Assembly: GCF_963675165.1 (NCBI RefSeq)
Contig: NC_087392.1
Location: 1,441,001 to 1,505,000, forward strand
Direction of reading: 5' to 3'
Source: Halichondria panicea
Lineage: Eukaryota > Porifera > Demospongiae > Suberitida > Halichondriidae
DNA length: 64,000 nt
The stretch's first letter is position 1. Each line of letters starts with the position of its first letter. The position numbers and the translations under genes are program-made. Under the pieces are notes generated by a model. That model saw only the letters and a program-made list of their open reading frames with translations, did no database searches and was not told the DNA's origin. Below are positions 25,300-37,562 of this stretch, one piece after another.

Positions 25300-28200
25300 T
25301 CATGATAAATTGGTATGAGCAACTGCAGTTGCTGTGCTCACTTCAATTTCATCGGCTACATCGTTACGCTCAACAGCAGGACGCCTTAGGCATTCACATA
25401 TGTAAGGCCATGTGACCGGATGTTCTGGATCAGTAACTTCGAGACGCTTGCCTACCATCTCCATTAGGCGGCATTTATTACAAGGATATTGACCTTCGAT
25501 GTTTTTCAAATCAGTAAGCTTCACCCCGAGAGCCAATCCTAAATTGAACCAATCTTTGCTGGCACTGTTTCAGACTCTCACAAATTTTAAGAATATTCAT
25601 TTCAGTTAGAACGATCGTCTGGTTTGCACTTTCTCCTTTGTTTGGATCCTTTTCTGATGACAATTCTGTACACACATGTAAAGATTATTAATATACTCAG
25701 AGTCAGACTATTATAATTATACACATACATCTATAGATACTAAACCACGAAACTAAGACACTTAAATACTTTGACTATAATATAGTTCATGCATGACAAG
25801 CACACATTGGTTCTGCTGAGTATACTCTGTCTCATTACGCTTTACTGTAATGAATTATACCTTGTATAATGACATCATTCTTCTGACGCTTTAACAGAGT
25901 TTCAACTTCTTCATCTGATGGCAATAATCTTTTGCGCTTGCCTGAGGCTAGAGGATCTGTATGCAGTAGTAGTAATATAGTATTGTGTCGATAGAAGGCA
26001 TTAATGGCAGGTTCACAACAATTATTAAGTTATAGCCAGAGTTGTTACACTACTGAGCTGGTACATATGCTACATTGAGAAACCTATATAAGTATATACA
26101 TGTACAGACATGTATATGGGCCAGTACTATTATATAGGTCTCACCTTCCTCAGAAGTGTCATTTTCCAGAATTGATGGCTGCAATGAAAGTTCGCCTGCT
26201 ACATTCGTAGATGGGAAAAATACTGAGAGCCAATCTTTATGACCTTTTCCTAACATATATGTCATCTTTTTGCATTGAGTACACCTCATGGATTTGCCCT
26301 TTGAAACAACACGAGCTGGGTGGGGAACTTGGTGACTTGGACTTAATTCAGTTGAAGGTGGTTGAGATTCGGGCAATTCATGGGGACACAAAAATGCAAC
26401 TTCAGGATCCTCATACGTGTATTTCAGGGCTTGGTAAGCAGATTGCAAACCTAATCGAATATTTTCATTTATCATCAACAACATTTCTTTTAGATTGCTA
26501 CTGGAATGAATTTCGAGGAACGAAAACCAGTCAATTAGCGTGATAGTACAGTTTTCCTCTCGATGAAGGAATTGTACAAAGTTTCTACTCGGCTGGTGAT
26601 CCTCTATTTCAATTTCCCATTCACATTCTTTAATTAAATACACTTGGAGACAGCAAAACACCCCACAGCACTGCCAGTTGCTTTTAAACTGCAAAACAAG
26701 TGGGATTAATCCGGTCTTAAGCAGATCAGCTCGTTTTTCATTGACTTCCGTTGGTGGGAGCAAGGATAGAAGAGATGGCATATATAAACGCGTATCTTGA
26801 GTGACTTCTTGTGAGAAAAAACGAAATGGGGTGGCTATCAGCAGGTGCTTGAATATTTTAATGAGTTCAGTGGGTGCAAACAGTCTATCGACATAATGCT
26901 TTTCAAAATTCTTATTAGATAAAAGTTCAATTGTAATAATTCCTTTATTAGTAAAATTTAACCAGTCTCCTGACCCATGTATTGGAGTGTTACTTCCTCG
27001 CACATATGCAGCATGCTCGACAAGTTCTGTTACCTTATCGAGAAGAACTTGAGTATCACAAAACACCACATTTGGAAGAATTGCAGGATAATAGTGAAAG
27101 ATGTGATGCTCATGGAAGAATTTTAACGCTTCACAAAGAGCATCTTCGTGAAAATTATGTAATGCTTTTGCAATTTCTACACATTCAGTTTTGCTTAAAA
27201 CTTTTCTATTTTGATCGGTTGAAACCTTTTCGACAGTAATTTCTAAAAGAAACCACCAAAGAGGGAATAGGATTTCATTTTTAAGCTCTTGAGATCGTTC
27301 GTAAATAATTTCACGAATTGTCTTTGCTCTGTCCTTACTGTCAGAGTCGCAGTGCTTGCAATCCACAGGAAATATAATCTCTTTCTTTCCCAAATTGAAA
27401 AAATAAGTAAATTTCTGAATGTTATCTTTCTCTGCTAAGTTCAAAAAAGTTTTATTCTTGTCAGATAATGTTTCCGTGCATTCAGATTGACGGTCTTTGT
27501 GAGTACCAATGCATACCAGCTTGCAGTTTTCACTCTGAGATTGAATTGACTGGACGAGATACTTGAAGTTATCAAGAACTGAGAGATGTGATTTAAAACT
27601 TTTACTAACTGGCTCATTGTCCTTGTAGTATTCAACCAGCGGATGGTCGTCTAGGGATTCAGAGAGACGAAGGATATACAAAGCTATAGAAATCTTTGGC
27701 ATGAAGAGGGGCAGTAGATTATGAAAATGCGGTTGGCCTCCACTATCTATTATGTAGATCCAATGAGATCCAAATTTTTCTTGAATAGTAGTATGATCAT
27801 CGTCAGAAGAGTGCTGAATATTCATCAGTACATCTGAAACAATTTTAAGGAAATCTCTGCTCCCACCATATAAACTTTCTTGTTCATTATCTGATAGTTT
27901 AGTTGGACTAGCTCTTGAAGTCGAAGGAATTTCGTCAACCGGTTCATTGCTAGCTGGTTCATTGCTAGCTGGTTCATTGCTAGCTTCAAGTTGCTTCAGA
28001 GCAATGCTGAGTTCTTGTGGAATAACATATGTTTTAGAGTTAGGATCTGAGCTGGATACATGAGATTTAATAACATCAGCAACTATGCGTTGTAGGTCAT
28101 CACTAGCTATTGGTTTCCATGTTCTAGGGGAATCTTTTTGAGCTTCCATTTTCAGCTTTGTAGTGTCACGAATTTGTCGAATACATACCCTCTCTGCTGT

Positions 28201-28370
28201 GCTGGCTAATGGAGTGCTATTTCGGTCTTCAGGAGGAGGTAGTCCCAGAAGGAGATGCTTAGTGGAAGTTTTACCAGTACCCGCCATTCCAAAGAATAAT
28301 ATATTAGTAGTGTTCACACGGACAAATCCAGCCTTCATGGCTTCATCAAGGGCTTGTTTGGCCTTCAATT
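25300..28370 (-). CDS. Roc/COR-like GTPase with Death domain, copy 1 (Death exon frameshifted)
   Basis: Exons seen: 28370-26145 (2226 bp, open), 25956-25861, 25665-25300. The large exon holds a P-loop GMAGTGKTS, switch motif DSGGQPHF and IGTHKD, fitting a Roc-like GTPase. A COR-like winged-helix region (FHEHHIFHYY, VVFCDTQVLLDKV) and a CxxC pair near its end follow. The last exon encodes a Death domain (DLKNIEGQYP, TWPYICECLRR). Compared with copy 2 it has a net 4-bp gain near 25565-25600, giving a stop at 25511-25513 before most of the Death domain. The old frame ends at 25300. The 5' exon or exons are not found. The main exon begins one base into a codon after an acceptor AG, and the first ATG inside it is MKAGFVRV. 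Death-domain signalling is inferred from the family. Either the Death part is lost or this is a decaying gene. Confidence 0.75.
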
Positions 28371-28535
28371 CTGAATACAATGAGACTCAGTATAATCAAC
28401 TACGTTATATAAGGGACATAGCCAGGGGGATCCAGCACCCCCGTGGCTACGCACATAATAGTTGTACTTATACATGTACCACATGCAACAGTACACCTAT
28501 ACTCATGTACAATGGCCATACAACAATACTATTAT

Positions 28536-28720
28536 AAGTATAGCGGGTAATTTCGAGGGTATATAAATTGGCTATAATTATTTGTGAATTTTGCGTACAA
28601 ATATTCGAGGATAAGCGGACTTGTATATTGAACATGCATTATTGCAGTTTAAATTTTTATGGCTTGGTTGAATCCGCGAAAATATTACCCCTTGAAAATT
28701 ACCCACTATATATACGGTAT
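28536..28720. mobile_element. MITE of the TAGCGGGTAATTT family
   Basis: The left end TATAGCGGGTAATTTCGAGG pairs with the right end AAAATTACCCACTATA. There is no ORF. The unit 2 copy is at about 44434-44622. Confidence 0.65.
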
Positions 28721-29561
28721 ACTAACATATGTATAAATTATATATAGTACACGTATATATACGCTAAAGTATACAGTAACATATATATAGCCTTGTTCCC
28801 CGACCCGACTTTTCTCGAATGCTAGGTCGAAAGAGGACCTGTACTATACGTATTGTATGGGTGATAGTGCACATGCGCTTCAAATTACCCAGAATATGGG
28901 TACCGTATATCTTCTAATTTATCGGACACTTCTAATTACCCCGGACACTCTTTTGGGCAATTTCTAATACAACAGACACTCCAGTGCTTTAATATTACAA
29001 AGTTTGTTCAATATCCGAACAATACCTTGAAAAGTTGAGTTCTAATACAACAGACACTCCTCCAGTGCTTTAATATTACATTTTAATATTACATTTGTTC
29101 TAACCATATACAATACCTTGAAAAGTTGAGTTACATTCATAGACGGCAAGTAAGACTTAGAGTGCTGCAGTTAGATAGCTTTGAGTAGCTAGTTTTAGAT
29201 AGCTAGTGCAACTATTCAGTCGCGCATGCAGCTGCTTGCTTGTTCTAAACATTCCGGACACTTTGCATGCTCTATAAAAATCTGTTCCAATTATATTTCT
29301 GTCTAACTAGGAAGTAAGTATATGGATATTACAAATCGTGTATAATGCAAGGCCTCAAAGATCTACCACTAAATCATACTAGACCTATAAACATTAGGAC
29401 ATCAGATGCCAACCAGATTCAAGTGAGCATTCTGTTTGAGCTAGTAACGCGAACAGTTGACACTATTTCTCCCACACAAACAATACTTCTTGTATACCCT
29501 CGCACGCACGCACGCCGCACACACAGAGTTAGTTTTACCGTATTGACTACGGCTCGAGGCA

Positions 29562-30184
29562 TACAGTAGCAGCCAATATAAAGTATCCGTTCCGTTTACG
29601 TAGTACATCCGTAGTACGCTGGTACGTTGCAAAATAAACGCTAAAAGTACGGTCAAGATACGCTATGTACCGTTGCGTTTTTTTCTAATCAACCGTTGTT
29701 AAATTTTTCCTTCGGCCACACATGCAGCTCTGCATGCAGCTAGCTAGCTAGCTAGAACTTTTGCAGCAGTTAGCTTTTAGATATTATAGCTAGCTAGCTA
29801 GCGTTTTCTAACCTTGTAGAACAGAGATAGAACTCATATAGAGACTATATAGACATCCTTTTTGATGAGAAAGTTGAAGAAGAACCTGTGAATGCATGGT
29901 GCGTTTTATGTCTTTGTTGTAGATCTAGAGCTATAGGCTTACAGCTAGACATAGCCATAGCATAGCTAGGTAACTAGTCTAGCTACGACAGTCGAGATGA
30001 CCAGGATTGTTTCTTTGTTCATTTTCTAAAACTTTTCTGCAAAACGTACTTGCAATGTGCAACGGTAATTAGCAACGGTACGGTAAATTCCAAACGCTTT
30101 TAATACGGTGTCAAAACGGAAACGTTACGAATGTACTACGGACGTACTAAACGGAACGGGTACTTTATATTGACCGCTACAGTA
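29562..30184. mobile_element. ~620-bp element with ~65-bp terminal inverted repeats
   Basis: The left arm CAGTAGCAGCCAATATAAAG and the reverse complement of the right arm (CTGTAGCGGTCAATATAAAG) align for about 65 bp through CCGTTCCGTTTA. The interior has no transposase ORF and carries GCTAGCTAGCTAGC runs. The unit 2 copy is at 45369-45990. It sits about 100 bp from the truncated end of CBP fragment B. Confidence 0.75.
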
Positions 30185-31262
30185 TAAATATAGTAAACTA
30201 GTAACTTTCCGTAATATATTTTATTTCCCTTCCTGTCTATAATCGGCCAGGACCGAGGCTAACATGCACATACATAACACTTTACCTCTGCTCTTGTTTC
30301 TTTTTCTGTCTTCCAGCTCTTTCCTGATGAGGTAGATCTTCTGAGCTATTAGTTTGTAGTACTCCTCTCTGTTCTGAGCTGCCTCAAACATCACCTTCTC
30401 AACCTGAAGGGAGAACATTCCCATAGTTCAACTCTACACTACAGTACATGGAACACACCGTATAAGAGTACAGATACGTGTACACATGCATACTGTACAG
30501 TGTTGTTTTGCTTTCTTAGATCCACTTTACATATGAGACATCAACCGTTATTTTGAATGCGATGTTCTAAATAATACCCACCTTCATGGAATACTGGATA
30601 AGACTCTTGACTCGAGCATCTCTCAAAGCAATGGGATCATGTACAGGGTAGATGGCCTCCACTCTATAGTAGTGAGAGAAAAAGGAATTACTAGGGGTAC
30701 ATTAATGCAATTAAATCACTGAGCGAAGGTTGATCTGGTAAGAATTGATCTCGTGGGAGTTGATCTCGTGAAATTGATCTCGTGTGCACACACCGAATTA
30801 AATACCGAGTGATAAGAATAGCATCACAATAATAATTGATATATGAGTTCAGATCATTGAGTTCAGGTGATTAAATTTTATCTAGAATGAATTTTGGATT
30901 GAGTTCAGGTCATTGAGTTACGTTGTATATACACCAGAAAGAGATTGAAGTGCTAATAATCGTCACATAAAAAGCTAGGTCTACGTGCATTCAATCTGGT
31001 AAAGACGTCTAATGGTTGACACATGAGAAAAATTTAGGTGCGACCGTCCAGTCCAGTTTAGTCACTCCTGGCTGTAGCTGAGGTCTAAGACTGTGAGCCG
31101 ACGTCCCTCAGCATCTGCCAAGATTTCACGCCGAGTATCAAAGTCTACATGTCCACCAGAGTCCAGATAGAGCTACTTTTGCCTCGACGTCAACAACCAC
31201 CATGGAAAATCTCGAATAGGACCTAGACATAACCTCGCTTTGCTCGGAATAAGTATAGGATA

Positions 31263-31395
31263 GACTACACCTAAGAGTAGAATATGCGTCTATGTAACCT
31301 CCGCGGTTGCGGTTAGCCCGAGGCGCAAAGCCGAGGGAATCTAACCGTAACCAAGGTGGTTACTAAAACGCATATTCTATGAGTGGGTGTGGTCT
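31263..31395. mobile_element. Foldback element with ~55-bp arms
   Basis: TAGAATATGCGTCTATGTAACC on the left pairs imperfectly with GGTTACTAAAACGCATATTCTA on the right, and a short GAGGCGCAAAGCCGAGG loop lies between. The unit 2 copy is at about 47069-47200. Confidence 0.75.
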
Positions 31396-31938
31396 ATCTA
31401 ACTTGGACTTCATTGCGCATGCGCGAGGCGTGGTTATAAAAGGCAAGTTGGTGCGTAGCAACAGAAATTGAATTTGTGCGAGCTGGACGAGCTGGAGAGG
31501 TGTGAGAGACACCAGTTGACAGAAAAAGACAAGAAGACGGCTTCAAAACTACAGTAAAACTTAGTAGAGCTTGTGAAACTCTTCTTGAAGATACTGGAAA
31601 GAACAGACAAGTAAAAAGAACCTAGAACTGACTGCAACACTACAAGAAGAAGAAAGAAGCTCTGTGGTGGAGTGGAGGGGGGTATAGAGTAGACTTGACC
31701 GGCATGGAACCTTGAAAAACTCAATAGAAAGTGTCAAACGACTGCTGAAGTGTTTTTGATGCTTCCTGGCCCCCCTTGCCCATGCCCAACTGGAAAAAGC
31801 AATACAAAGCAACAGTGGACATGGAAAGAATGGATATTGACTGAACAAACTATTGCATTCTGTAAAAAAAAGTCATCTTCTTGTCACTTTCACTAAAAAT
31901 TTCATTCCAACTTTTGAGAACTTTCTGCAAATTATTGT

Positions 31939-32026
31939 CACTTCCTGTAGAATATGTGTCCATTTCCTGTAGAATATGAGCCCATTTCCTGTAGAATATG
32001 CGTCCACTTCCTGTAGAATAAGTACC
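31939..32026. repeat. 22-bp minisatellite, four units
   Basis: Units start at 31939, 31961, 31983 and 32005, with core TTCCTGTAGAATATG. A decayed fifth unit follows. The unit 2 copy is at 47744-47831. Confidence 0.9.
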
Positions 32027-32203
32027 TTCTTGTAGATTATGCTTCCATGTAATCTACTGTTTTTAGCCAATCAGATCAATTACAGATGATGTAGTGTAGT
32101 CTAAATACAAAGAAAGTATGAAATTGATCATAATGTAACCCACTTACATTGTGTACATGCATATAATTATGGCTCGGTGCGCATGCGCAAGCGAGGTATA
32201 CGG

Positions 32204-32205
<2 letters not shown>

Positions 32206-32253
<48 letters not shown>
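32206..32253. repeat. (TG)n microsatellite
   Basis: About 24 TG units. The unit 2 copy near 48010-48029 is much shorter, so this tract changes fast. Confidence 0.95.
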
Positions 32254-32254
<1 letters not shown>

Positions 32255-33080
32255 GATTTTAATTTGTGGATTTGCAAAATAATGCTTCGTTCTCGAGTTA
32301 TGCCTATAGTTTTGCTTACTTGGAATGCCATATTGCAGCCTTTTCAGAAGAGCACGTAGCCAAACTTGTTTACCGAGTGTTGCTACTCCACTTAGTAGTT
32401 AGCTCTGCACTAGAACGCTAGCTATTGGTAGCTGCAAGGCTCTGCTGATGGCAGCCATTAATAATAAAGACTTGAACTTTTGGCATCGATCGTTTTTAAC
32501 AACGATCATTCGATCATTACCCACTAATTGAGTTTGCATGCAGCAAATTAATGTTCATCATGTGTATAAAAGCTATATTAGTAGCTTTATGTTATGTAGC
32601 TTTGGCATCTCCACCGAGGTATCAGCACCTGCGGTGCTTTCATAATACATGTACATGTACATTGTGCAGGACAAAACCACTTGGACGTACGTACAACACA
32701 CAACAAACACTTTGGTTGTACAACGTACAGTGTTCTAACGAGGTGCTGCCTGAGGTCAGGACTCACAAGAGAGTGCCACGCTTGAGTAGGATTGCTCGTG
32801 ATCCTGTGCAAATTAGTTACAAATCTTTTGCATGCATGCATGTTCATGTACACTGTCTTTAACACATTATACACATGTACAGTATGCTGTTACACATGCA
32901 TGTACAGCCAGTAAACGCTCTGTAATCCAACTTAGACGACTCAAACATCCATTGAGATGATCGATCGACTCACTGTGGAATGGGAAGAAAGAAGCTTGAT
33001 TGCGGCGGTCCTCCCAGGCCAGGATTTGCTCCAGGATTGTAGCCTGTGTTTCCCTGCCCTGGCCCTGGAAACACAGTGGG

Positions 33081-34197
33081 GGTGCATTAATTATATAGGC
33101 CCAGTTTCCTATCTAATAGTACATTGTAATTGGCTGTCTGTAAATTACACGATGCATACTAATGTACACATATATATTCAGAGGAGGTTGGTCACAATTA
33201 AACAGAGGAATGTGCGTGCACGGAGAAAAGACATACGGAAACGTACAGAGAAGAGCATGAAAAGTAGCTATCCTAGCTAAAGCCAGAAAGCTGCAAACGA
33301 TTGTAGCACTCTATACTAGTAGCAAATGATGCTAACAATACCCAGTAAGTGAGTATATAGCATAGTCACACTCGAAGCAATGAGCCAGAAACTAAGTTAA
33401 CCACAAACTACCAGTTGTTACTGTACTACTTTCCTTGGTTCTTTGACTCCTGTCTTAATGTAGCAGGTATATATAGCAATGATAGGTTTACACTACTACG
33501 ATTCTTAACTAACAGGAGATGTAATACAAGAGAGATAACATAAGACAAATGCTCAGGAATGCAATAATGAGACAAAAGTGCTGACTCAGCGGGTTGAAGA
33601 AGGGTTGAAGGCGAATTCGAGGCCAAACACTGCTTGCATAGCATGTCTCATTAAATCGTGACCAACCTCTCCTCTGATGTATACCGTATAGCGGGTAATT
33701 TTCGTGAGGTAAATATTCGTTATTTTCGTGGGCAAGCTGACCTACACAAAATGTTAACGTAGGCGTGGCTTACCAGAACGTAGGAATGCAGTGCAGGCAA
33801 CGAGACTAAACAAAATTTTTGCTCACGAAAACTACCGTTTCTCGAGTTGAACGAATTTTTTACCCCACGAAACTTACCCACTATACGGTAATCACTCCTG
33901 GTAAAATAATTATACATGTACAGAAAATTGCAGGTTGGTTTTGTCTGGTTAAATTACAGTGTTACACTATTCTCTGTGGTCAATTTTGCCTTGCACATTG
34001 CTATACAGGTACAAGCATGCACAAGCACTGCGGTACACCGTAGGCGTAATTGGGCTAATTACATGTACTAGAGTTCACTGTTTGCTATATAGTAATTGCA
34101 CTGATTTTCAAACTGCACGCACTTACATGAATAAATACTATACATGTACATAATTATATGTAGAATAATCTCTCTGCATGACATTGTATAAACTCAC
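33081..34197. other. Replaced exon 6 region in CBP fragment B
   Basis: This span lies between copies of exons 7 and 5, where exon 6 should be. No match to exon 6 is visible. The DNA is largely unrelated to the intact CBP introns and includes one MITE (33682-33890). Confidence 0.6.
33682..33890. mobile_element. MITE with TACCGTATAGCGGGTAA ends
   Basis: Starts TACCGTATAGCGGGTAATTT and ends CCCACTATACGGTA, with TA at both borders and GTTTTCGTG-rich arms. The unit 2 copy is at 49472-49680. Confidence 0.85.
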
Positions 34198-35157
34198 GTG
34201 TATGTTGTTGCTTGACAGGTAGACACACAGGACAGTCAGCACGCACACAGTTCCTCCAGTGATTGATGATCTGATGAGACGTGGCACAGTGTGTATCTGT
34301 ATATCGATACAAGGGCATAAACACATCAAATACAGTACATACATGTGTATACATTGTATGTGTAGTGTATATGTACTCGTTCTAAGTTTGTGCTTTAATT
34401 TACTGTACGAGCTTGAAAAGCGAACAGTTTGGCAAGCTGCGAGTTCCTAAAATATAATCATGCAATAATCTGTAGCATTGAGAAAACGTCATGTACATGT
34501 ACATGTACGTGCTGTTAGTCCTGATTTACGTGCACTTACAGGTGCAGGATCTTCCTGCCTGACACCCAGCCATGTGATTGAGCACACTCTTCATGGTCTT
34601 GCAGTGAGGGACGGTACAGGGTTGATAGTCATCGCTTGCCTGTTGATCTCTATCGCACTTGTGAGCATGGAGTAGGAGCACCAACTGCTGTTGAATCTGC
34701 TTCACCTTCTCAGAGTCCACAGTCTGGTTAGGGGGAGCCCCCGGTGGTAGCTTGTTTCCGCCGCCTGGGAATAGATTCTGTACGTGGATGGATCCAGGAG
34801 GGGGTGGGGTGGGGACACGGTGGTAGTACATCCCCCCAGTTGCTTGAGAGGTTGTCTGCTGTTGCTGCTGCTGATTCTGAGACAATAGATTATCATCAAC
34901 CTGCAGAAACATTCGGTTTGAAAAAGCAGTTCGTGAAGCTGAGATTCAAACTCAGGACTTACGAATGAATGCACAATGCACACATGTATTTTATATGCAC
35001 AGTACATGTGTGCGACTAAAATTTACACACACAGTACATACTATAATTATGCATGCAGGCGATAATTTTAGTTACATGTAGTGTACGCACACGAACATGT
35101 ACTACATGCACAATCGGAACAGGATGTACACCATAAAAACTTCTTTAAATGCTATTA

Positions 35158-35766
35158 TACCATGCACCTACGTCATCACTAATTGATCTCATTAGTCAAC
35201 AGCTGTAGGATATATAGAATATTATCATACAGCCCCAGGGGTGCACAGTTTTTCGTTTTTTCACTTGTTTAAGAAAGTAAGCAAAGAGAAAAGAGTCATG
35301 CTTGACAGTACTAAGACCCAAAGCGATGGCAGAAACACAGAAGGTGGTCTCCAACAAGATGGCTAAGCTTTCATAGGTCCATGGGCGTGGTTTAGATACA
35401 TTCTATCCAAGAAGAGCTTGCAACTCCAGTAAGGGACGTCGAATGGTCAACGCTTGGACCAAAGAAGCTCTTGAGCATCTATAGGAGTCGACGTGTTGCT
35501 CAACTAGTTCTTTTACGGCTGCAAAATCCGGCATAGTCTTGTTCTTTTGCAGTCTGCATCGTGGATTGAATTGTTGCTAGGGGGAGGTCCTTTTATAGTG
35601 CTGCCGTCACGTGGTATAAATCAGATATGCCACACCTACTCGGAGGATATGCATCCCAAATATCCTCCGCTACCATGATTACACATACCCTCGGAGTAGC
35701 CATGGTAGCGGAGGATATATGGGTGCATATCCTCCTCTTAGGTGTGGTATATCCTATACTTATAGG
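35158..35766. mobile_element. ~600-bp insertion with long hairpin in CBP fragment B
   Basis: Absent from the same intron in the intact CBP and in fragment C. Its right part (35610-35757) is a near-perfect foldback: GGATATGCATCCCAAATATC pairs with GATATATGGGTGCATATCC, and TCCGCTACCATG with CATGGTAGCGGA. The left part has no recognisable ORF. Confidence 0.7.
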
Positions 35767-36029
35767 ACTCACGGAAGTCATTTCCTGCATGTTGGTGCGT
35801 CCTGGGAGAGAAGGGGTCCCACCAGTTGAGCCTGGTAGGACATTGTTGGGCGTGGTCTGCTGGGAAGTGGGAGGGGCTTGGGATACAGCTCCACCTAGAA
35901 GAGGGCCACTGCTCTGAGGGATGCCTGTACAAACACAAAAAGTAGTACATAAAATTTATCACAATGAGAAAATATACATAATGCCATCCACCTAAAAATG
36001 TTCAGCCAAGAAGACCAGATATACATGTA

Positions 36030-36231
36030 CCGTATTACTAGAATGTTTTGCGAGCATCGAACATTTGCGAACTTTGCGAGGGTTGATCAATTTGCAACAA
36101 TAAAATCTGCAAAACCTAGTAAATATACATGTACATGTACACGATCCTTGCCAGAACGCAATAGTTGGATCGCAAAGGGTCAACTTGCTGATTTGGCTAA
36201 ATCGCAAAGGTTTTTCACCAGCAAAATATTC
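36030..36231. mobile_element. TA-flanked MITE, present only in CBP fragment B
   Basis: About 202 bp inserted at a TA (36028-36029 and 36232-36233). The intact CBP (near 18530) and fragment C (near 51195) show the empty site CATGTAGCTGAAA. The ends TAGAATGTTTTGC and GCAAAATATTCTA are inverted. TA duplication points to a Tc1/mariner-type mobiliser. Confidence 0.9.
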
Positions 36232-37562
36232 TAGCTGAAAAGAGTACTTGCACTAGCTACTGTATACTAAATAATAGAAAGAAGACGTACGTATTGTACA
36301 ATACAAACAAACGTACAGCTCTACAAAAGTCAATAGGCAGCTCAAAGAAAAATTATAGCAAACACGTTGTCACTCACCTTGATGTGGCTGTTGTCCACTG
36401 AAAGAAGAGTCATTCTGAGCCATTGGTACACCCTGGGAGGTTGCTGGATTGCCAGCGACTGGAACTGGTGGCCATAATGCATTACTCTGCTGCATATGAG
36501 ACGTTTGCTCGGGAGTTGGAGTGAATCCACAGTGGTTGGTTTGGATCTGATTCTGAGGTGGTCCCACGTTATACATTGCTCCAGGAGGTCTGCCGTGCAT
36601 CATTCCACCAGGGACGGCCATTCTCATCCCCCCAGGACTCATTACTTGCTGGCCACTGTGCACCTGTCTTCTCATCCCAGGATGCATTCCAGGGTTCATG
36701 TGCACGGGGTTTTGCATTGTTCTGTGCTGCTGAACGTAGTTGTACTGGGCTCGCATTTGAGGGTGCATGCCCTGAGGGCTCATCTGTGGGACCATTCTAG
36801 GCCGTCCTATTTGTCCACCGTCCATCGGCATCCCTGGGTGGTTAACGTGACGTGTCATTGCACCTCGCATTGTCGGTCCCATTATTCCTCCGCCTTGTTG
36901 TAACCGCATTTGGCTGGGGTGCATATCAGGGTGACTACCTTGGTAGCCTTGAGGCATCACCATTCTCGTTCCAGGGCTAGGGTACATGGGAGCCATGCCC
37001 CCCATTCCAGGTGAATTTGTCATCATAGGAGCAACATTTCTGGCCATCGGGTCAAAGTTTTGCATCGAGCTCAAGGGTGCCATGGACACAATTCCGTGAG
37101 CAGGGGTGGAGCTGACTGACGGTAGAGCAGGTGTGGGGTCAGTTAAAGTGCTGACTGCTATCGGTTGAGGACTCGGAGCGTTGCCCGAAGCATTGTAACT
37201 GGAATACATCGAGGAATTGACATCTCCACGAGGGCTGTTGTTGTACATGTTAACGGTGGCATTCGGAGTAGCATGGTTCATAGAGGGTGGCTGCGTTTGA
37301 GGAGGTGTAGCACTATAGGGGGTGGGTACTTGACTCGCAACAGGTGGTGTGACACTTGGGGAGACGTTGGACCTTTGATGATTCTGAGTTGGAGTGACAG
37401 TGACAGAGGCGTTCGGAACATTCTGCTGCTGAAAAGATAGAGAAGGGTTTGCATTTATGGTCGAATTAACGAGACCACTCGTATTGTTCCCAGCAAGATC
37501 GTCCAGAGAGGAGAGATCGGGTAGGTTGTCTAAATCGTCCCGAAACTGACTCAGCACTTGTG

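Larger units (their letters stand above)
28371..30285. other. Spacer between Roc/COR copy 1 and CBP fragment B
   Basis: No protein-coding exon is supported. It holds two inverted-repeat elements (annotated separately), AGCT-rich runs and AT-rich DNA. The undetected 5' exon of the Roc/COR gene may lie here. Confidence 0.5.
30690..32640. mobile_element. ~1.95-kb insertion in KIX intron of CBP fragment B
   Basis: The intact CBP intron between exons 8 and 9 is 164 bp. Here it is 2065 bp. The extra DNA carries a foldback element, a TATAAAAGG at about 31435, a 22-bp minisatellite and a (TG)n tract. No ORF with recognisable domains was seen. Unit 2 has the same insertion at about 46497-48440, so it predates the unit duplication. 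Confidence 0.7.

Noticed and set aside
27948-27990. Microsatellite-driven frameshift risk in NEPAS repeats
   Set aside because: The unit is a multiple of 3 in both Roc/COR copies and leaves the frame intact.
28536-28720. CRISPR-like or bacterial repeat
   Set aside because: The repeats in this window are eukaryotic MITEs and minisatellites without regular spacers or cas genes.
29345-29569. Plus-strand 74-codon frame repeated at 45152
   Set aside because: It is conserved only because the block is duplicated. It has no recognisable domain and runs into the long-TIR element.
31434-31848. Minus-strand Ser/Phe-rich frames in the KIX-intron insertion
   Set aside because: Low complexity, overlapping in several frames, no start context or homology that I recognise.
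34198-37556. Second complete CBP gene
   Set aside because: Only the 5' half exists. HAT, bromodomain, ZZ and TAZ2 exons are absent throughout 24-55 kb.
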